Source of the DNA: Pseudomonas sp.
Lineage (GTDB): Bacteria; Pseudomonadota; Gammaproteobacteria; Pseudomonadales; Pseudomonadaceae
Assembly (NCBI GenBank): GCA_007117785.1
Contig: SKFV01000240.1
Coordinates: 1-7,286, forward strand
Reading direction: 5' to 3'
Length of the DNA: 7,286 nucleotides
A model generated the notes under the pieces. That model saw only the letters and a program-made list of their open reading frames with translations, was not told the DNA's origin and did no database searches. Each line of letters starts with the position of its first letter. Position 1 is the stretch's first letter. The position numbers and the translations under genes are program-made. Positions 5,853 to 7,286 of the stretch are shown piece by piece.

Positions 5853-7019
5853 ATGTTGAAACCAATGAAGAACTTGCTTGTGGCCGGCCTTGCGCTGGGT
5901 CTCTCGGCACTGGCGCAGGCACAGACTGCCTCGATACCTGTAGTCCCTGCAGCGCCGCAGATTGCTGCCAGCAGCTATATCCTGATGGATGCCAACAGCG
6001 GTCAGGTGTTGATCGAGCACAACGCCGATGAGCGCCTGCCACCCGCCAGTCTGACCAAGATGATGACCAGCTATATCGGTAGCCTGGAGTTGCTCGAAGG
6101 CCGTATCAATGAACAGGACGAGGTACTGGTCAGCGAGAAAGCCTGGCGCAAGGGTGGCTCCAAGATGTTCATCGAAGTTGGCGATCGGGTGCCTTTCATC
6201 GATCTCAAGCGCGGCGTGATCATCCAGTCGGGAAATGACGCCAGTATCGCCATGGCGGAGCATATTGCTGGCAGTGAAGATGCCTTTGCCGGCTTGATGA
6301 ACAGCCATGCCCAGCGCCTGGGTATGCGTGATACCAACTTTACCAATTCCACCGGCTGGCCTGACGATGCCATGTACTCCAGTGCCCGCGATATGGCGAT
6401 TCTGGCTCAGGCGGTCATTCGTGATGACCAGCAATACTATGAAATCTACAAGGAGCGCGAGTTCACCTGGAACGGTATCCGGCAGAATAACCGCAATCGC
6501 ATGTTGTGGCGCGACAGCAGTGTCGACGGACTGAAAACCGGGCATACCGAGGCGGCTGGTTATTGCCTGGTAGCTTCCGCCGAACGTGAAGGCATGCGCT
6601 TGATTTCCGTAGTCATGGGCACCAGTAGCGATCAGGTGCGCACAGCGGAAACCCAGAAGTTGCTGACCTGGGGCTTCCGTTTCTTTGAGACACGCAATTT
6701 CTATGAGCCGGGCGAAGTGCTGGCTTCACCGCGGGTCTGGGCCGGTGTCGATAATCAGGTACATGCCGGTCTGGCCGATGGCCTGTTGCTTACACTGCCG
6801 CGCGGCCAGGCAGATCGTCTGCAGGCCAGCGTCAGCTTGAAATCAACGCTGCGCGCCCCCATTGTGGTGGGCGATGAGCTGGGCGAAGTCGAAGTCCGCA
6901 TGGGTGATGAGGTGGTGCATCGCGCACCGCTGGTTGCTCTGGCTGACGTTGAGCGTGCCGGCATTTTTGGTCGTCTATGGGATGGGTTGCGCCTGTTCTT
7001 CTACGGCTTGTTCAACTGA
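5853..7019 (+). CDS. dacA: D-alanyl-D-alanine carboxypeptidase (PBP5/6 type)
   Basis: This low-molecular-mass penicillin-binding protein removes the terminal D-Ala from pentapeptide stems at the periplasmic face of the inner membrane, limiting crosslinking. From the ATG at 5853 it has 388 residues: a signal peptide cleaved probably after AQA (21-23), then the peptidase domain with S66-L-T-K69 (nucleophile Ser66), S126-G-N128 and K228-T-G230. A beta-rich C-terminal domain follows (about 260-355), then an amphipathic tail (about 370-388, GIFGRLWDGLRLFFYGLFN) that anchors PBP5-type enzymes to the membrane. The start is uncertain: a GTG at 5844 adds three residues and an ATG at 5865 removes four. 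None has a strong ribosome binding site; I prefer 5853 for its ATG and the GAGA just upstream. P. aeruginosa calls the gene at this place dacC. The 36 bases after rlpA show no convincing promoter or terminator. Confidence 0.94.
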   Translation: MLKPMKNLLVAGLALGLSALAQAQTASIPVVPAAPQIAASSYILMDANSGQVLIEHNADERLPPASLTKMMTSYIGSLELLEGRINEQDEVLVSEKAWRKGGSKMFIEVGDRVPFIDLKRGVIIQSGNDASIAMAEHIAGSEDAFAGLMNSHAQRLGMRDTNFTNSTGWPDDAMYSSARDMAILAQAVIRDDQQYYEIYKEREFTWNGIRQNNRNRMLWRDSSVDGLKTGHTEAAGYCLVASAEREGMRLISVVMGTSSDQVRTAETQKLLTWGFRFFETRNFYEPGEVLASPRVWAGVDNQVHAGLADGLLLTLPRGQADRLQASVSLKSTLRAPIVVGDELGEVEVRMGDEVVHRAPLVALADVERAGIFGRLWDGLRLFFYGLFN

Positions 7020-7034
7020 TTACAGGTAGCAGTC

Positions 7035-7286
7035 ATGGCGGATACCCCGCAAGCCCCGACAATAGAGTTTCCCTGCCGTTATCCGATCAAGGTGATTGGC
7101 GAGGCTGGTGATGATTTTACTGATCTGGTCGTTGGCATCGTCGAGCAATACACCGAGGCCGGTGATGTTGAGTTGGTTGATGTGCTTGATAGCAAGAACG
7201 GGCGCTTTGTCTCTGTGCGTATCCGCTTGCCGGCCACCGGGGGAGAGCAGTTGCGGGCGCTGCATCTGGCGCTGAAAGCGACGGGC
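7035..7286 (+). CDS. ybeD: YbeD/DUF493 family protein (3' end cut by window)
   Basis: This gene is open to the right edge, giving 84 residues without a stop. The sequence begins MADTPQAPTIEFPCRYPIKV and includes VIGEAGDDFTDLVVGIVEQ and NGRFVSVRIRLPATGGEQLRALHLALKATG. It matches the DUF493/YbeD family, which encodes a small ferredoxin-like alpha/beta fold resembling ACT-type regulatory domains. The precise function is not established. Relatives end a few residues after this point, in a motif like RVxMVL, so probably only about six codons and the stop are missing. The ATG at 7035 lies 15 bases after the dacA stop, with AGG at 7024-7026 as a modest ribosome binding site. In gammaproteobacteria it sits between dacA and lipB-lipA (lipoate attachment and synthesis), which are expected next to the right. 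The Pseudomonas version has a short N-terminal extension before the IEFPC block, as seen here. Confidence 0.92.
   Translation, partial: MADTPQAPTIEFPCRYPIKVIGEAGDDFTDLVVGIVEQYTEAGDVELVDVLDSKNGRFVSVRIRLPATGGEQLRALHLALKATG

Noticed and set aside
5790..6545. Minus-strand open frame of 251 codons opposite dacA
   Set aside because: It is antisense to the well-supported dacA coding region, which carries the SLTK, SGN and KTG motifs. The translated sequence has no recognisable family features.
1..7286. Hidden mobile element, CRISPR array, defence system, RNA gene or other undescribed system
   Set aside because: Nearly every base belongs to a recognised housekeeping gene in its expected order. I found no direct repeat arrays, terminal inverted repeats, tRNA-like structures, or genes of atypical composition.

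Overview
This window is a conserved bacterial cell-envelope cluster, all on the + strand and essentially wall-to-wall coding: rsfS (5' end cut), rlmH, mrdA (PBP2), rodA, mltB/sltB1, rlpA, dacA (PBP5/6-type), and a ybeD/DUF493 gene cut at the 3' end. This is the well-known gammaproteobacterial order that normally continues from nadD on the left to lipB-lipA on the right. The order, the soluble-looking MltB/SltB1, the RlpA with a C-terminal SPOR domain and the strongly Pseudomonas-like RlmH suggest the Pseudomonadaceae. By eye the base composition is moderately GC-rich, below that of P. aeruginosa, so a Halopseudomonas-like or related marine lineage fits. That placement is inference, not a measured result.

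Layout. Positions 1-830 hold two ribosome-linked genes: the RsfS silencing factor and the 23S rRNA methyltransferase RlmH, 5 bases apart. Positions 834-3862 hold the core elongasome synthase: PBP2 (transpeptidase) and RodA (SEDS glycosyltransferase), joined by an ATGA stop/start overlap. Positions 3863-3912 are the largest gap (50 bases), holding a clear ribosome binding site and a tiny ORF that abuts the next start. Positions 3913-5816 hold two lytic transglycosylases, MltB/SltB1 and RlpA, again joined by an ATGA overlap. Positions 5853-7019 encode a D,D-carboxypeptidase. From 7035 to the right edge is the YbeD-family gene.

How the genes work together. RodA polymerises lipid II into glycan strands and PBP2 crosslinks them. 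MltB and RlpA cleave glycan strands during growth and separation, and DacA trims pentapeptides to limit further crosslinking. Gaps of 5, 3, -4, 50, -4, about 36 and 15 bases, with no visible terminator or convincing promoter, suggest co-transcription, although internal promoters cannot be excluded by eye.

I see no mobile element, CRISPR array, tRNA or rRNA gene, toxin-antitoxin or defence gene, and no evidence of a new biological system. All catalytic motifs I checked are present and no gene looks broken. The findings below are small-scale: coupling overlaps, a mini-ORF before mltB, an unusual residue in RlmH, uncertain starts, and a GC palindrome in mrdA.
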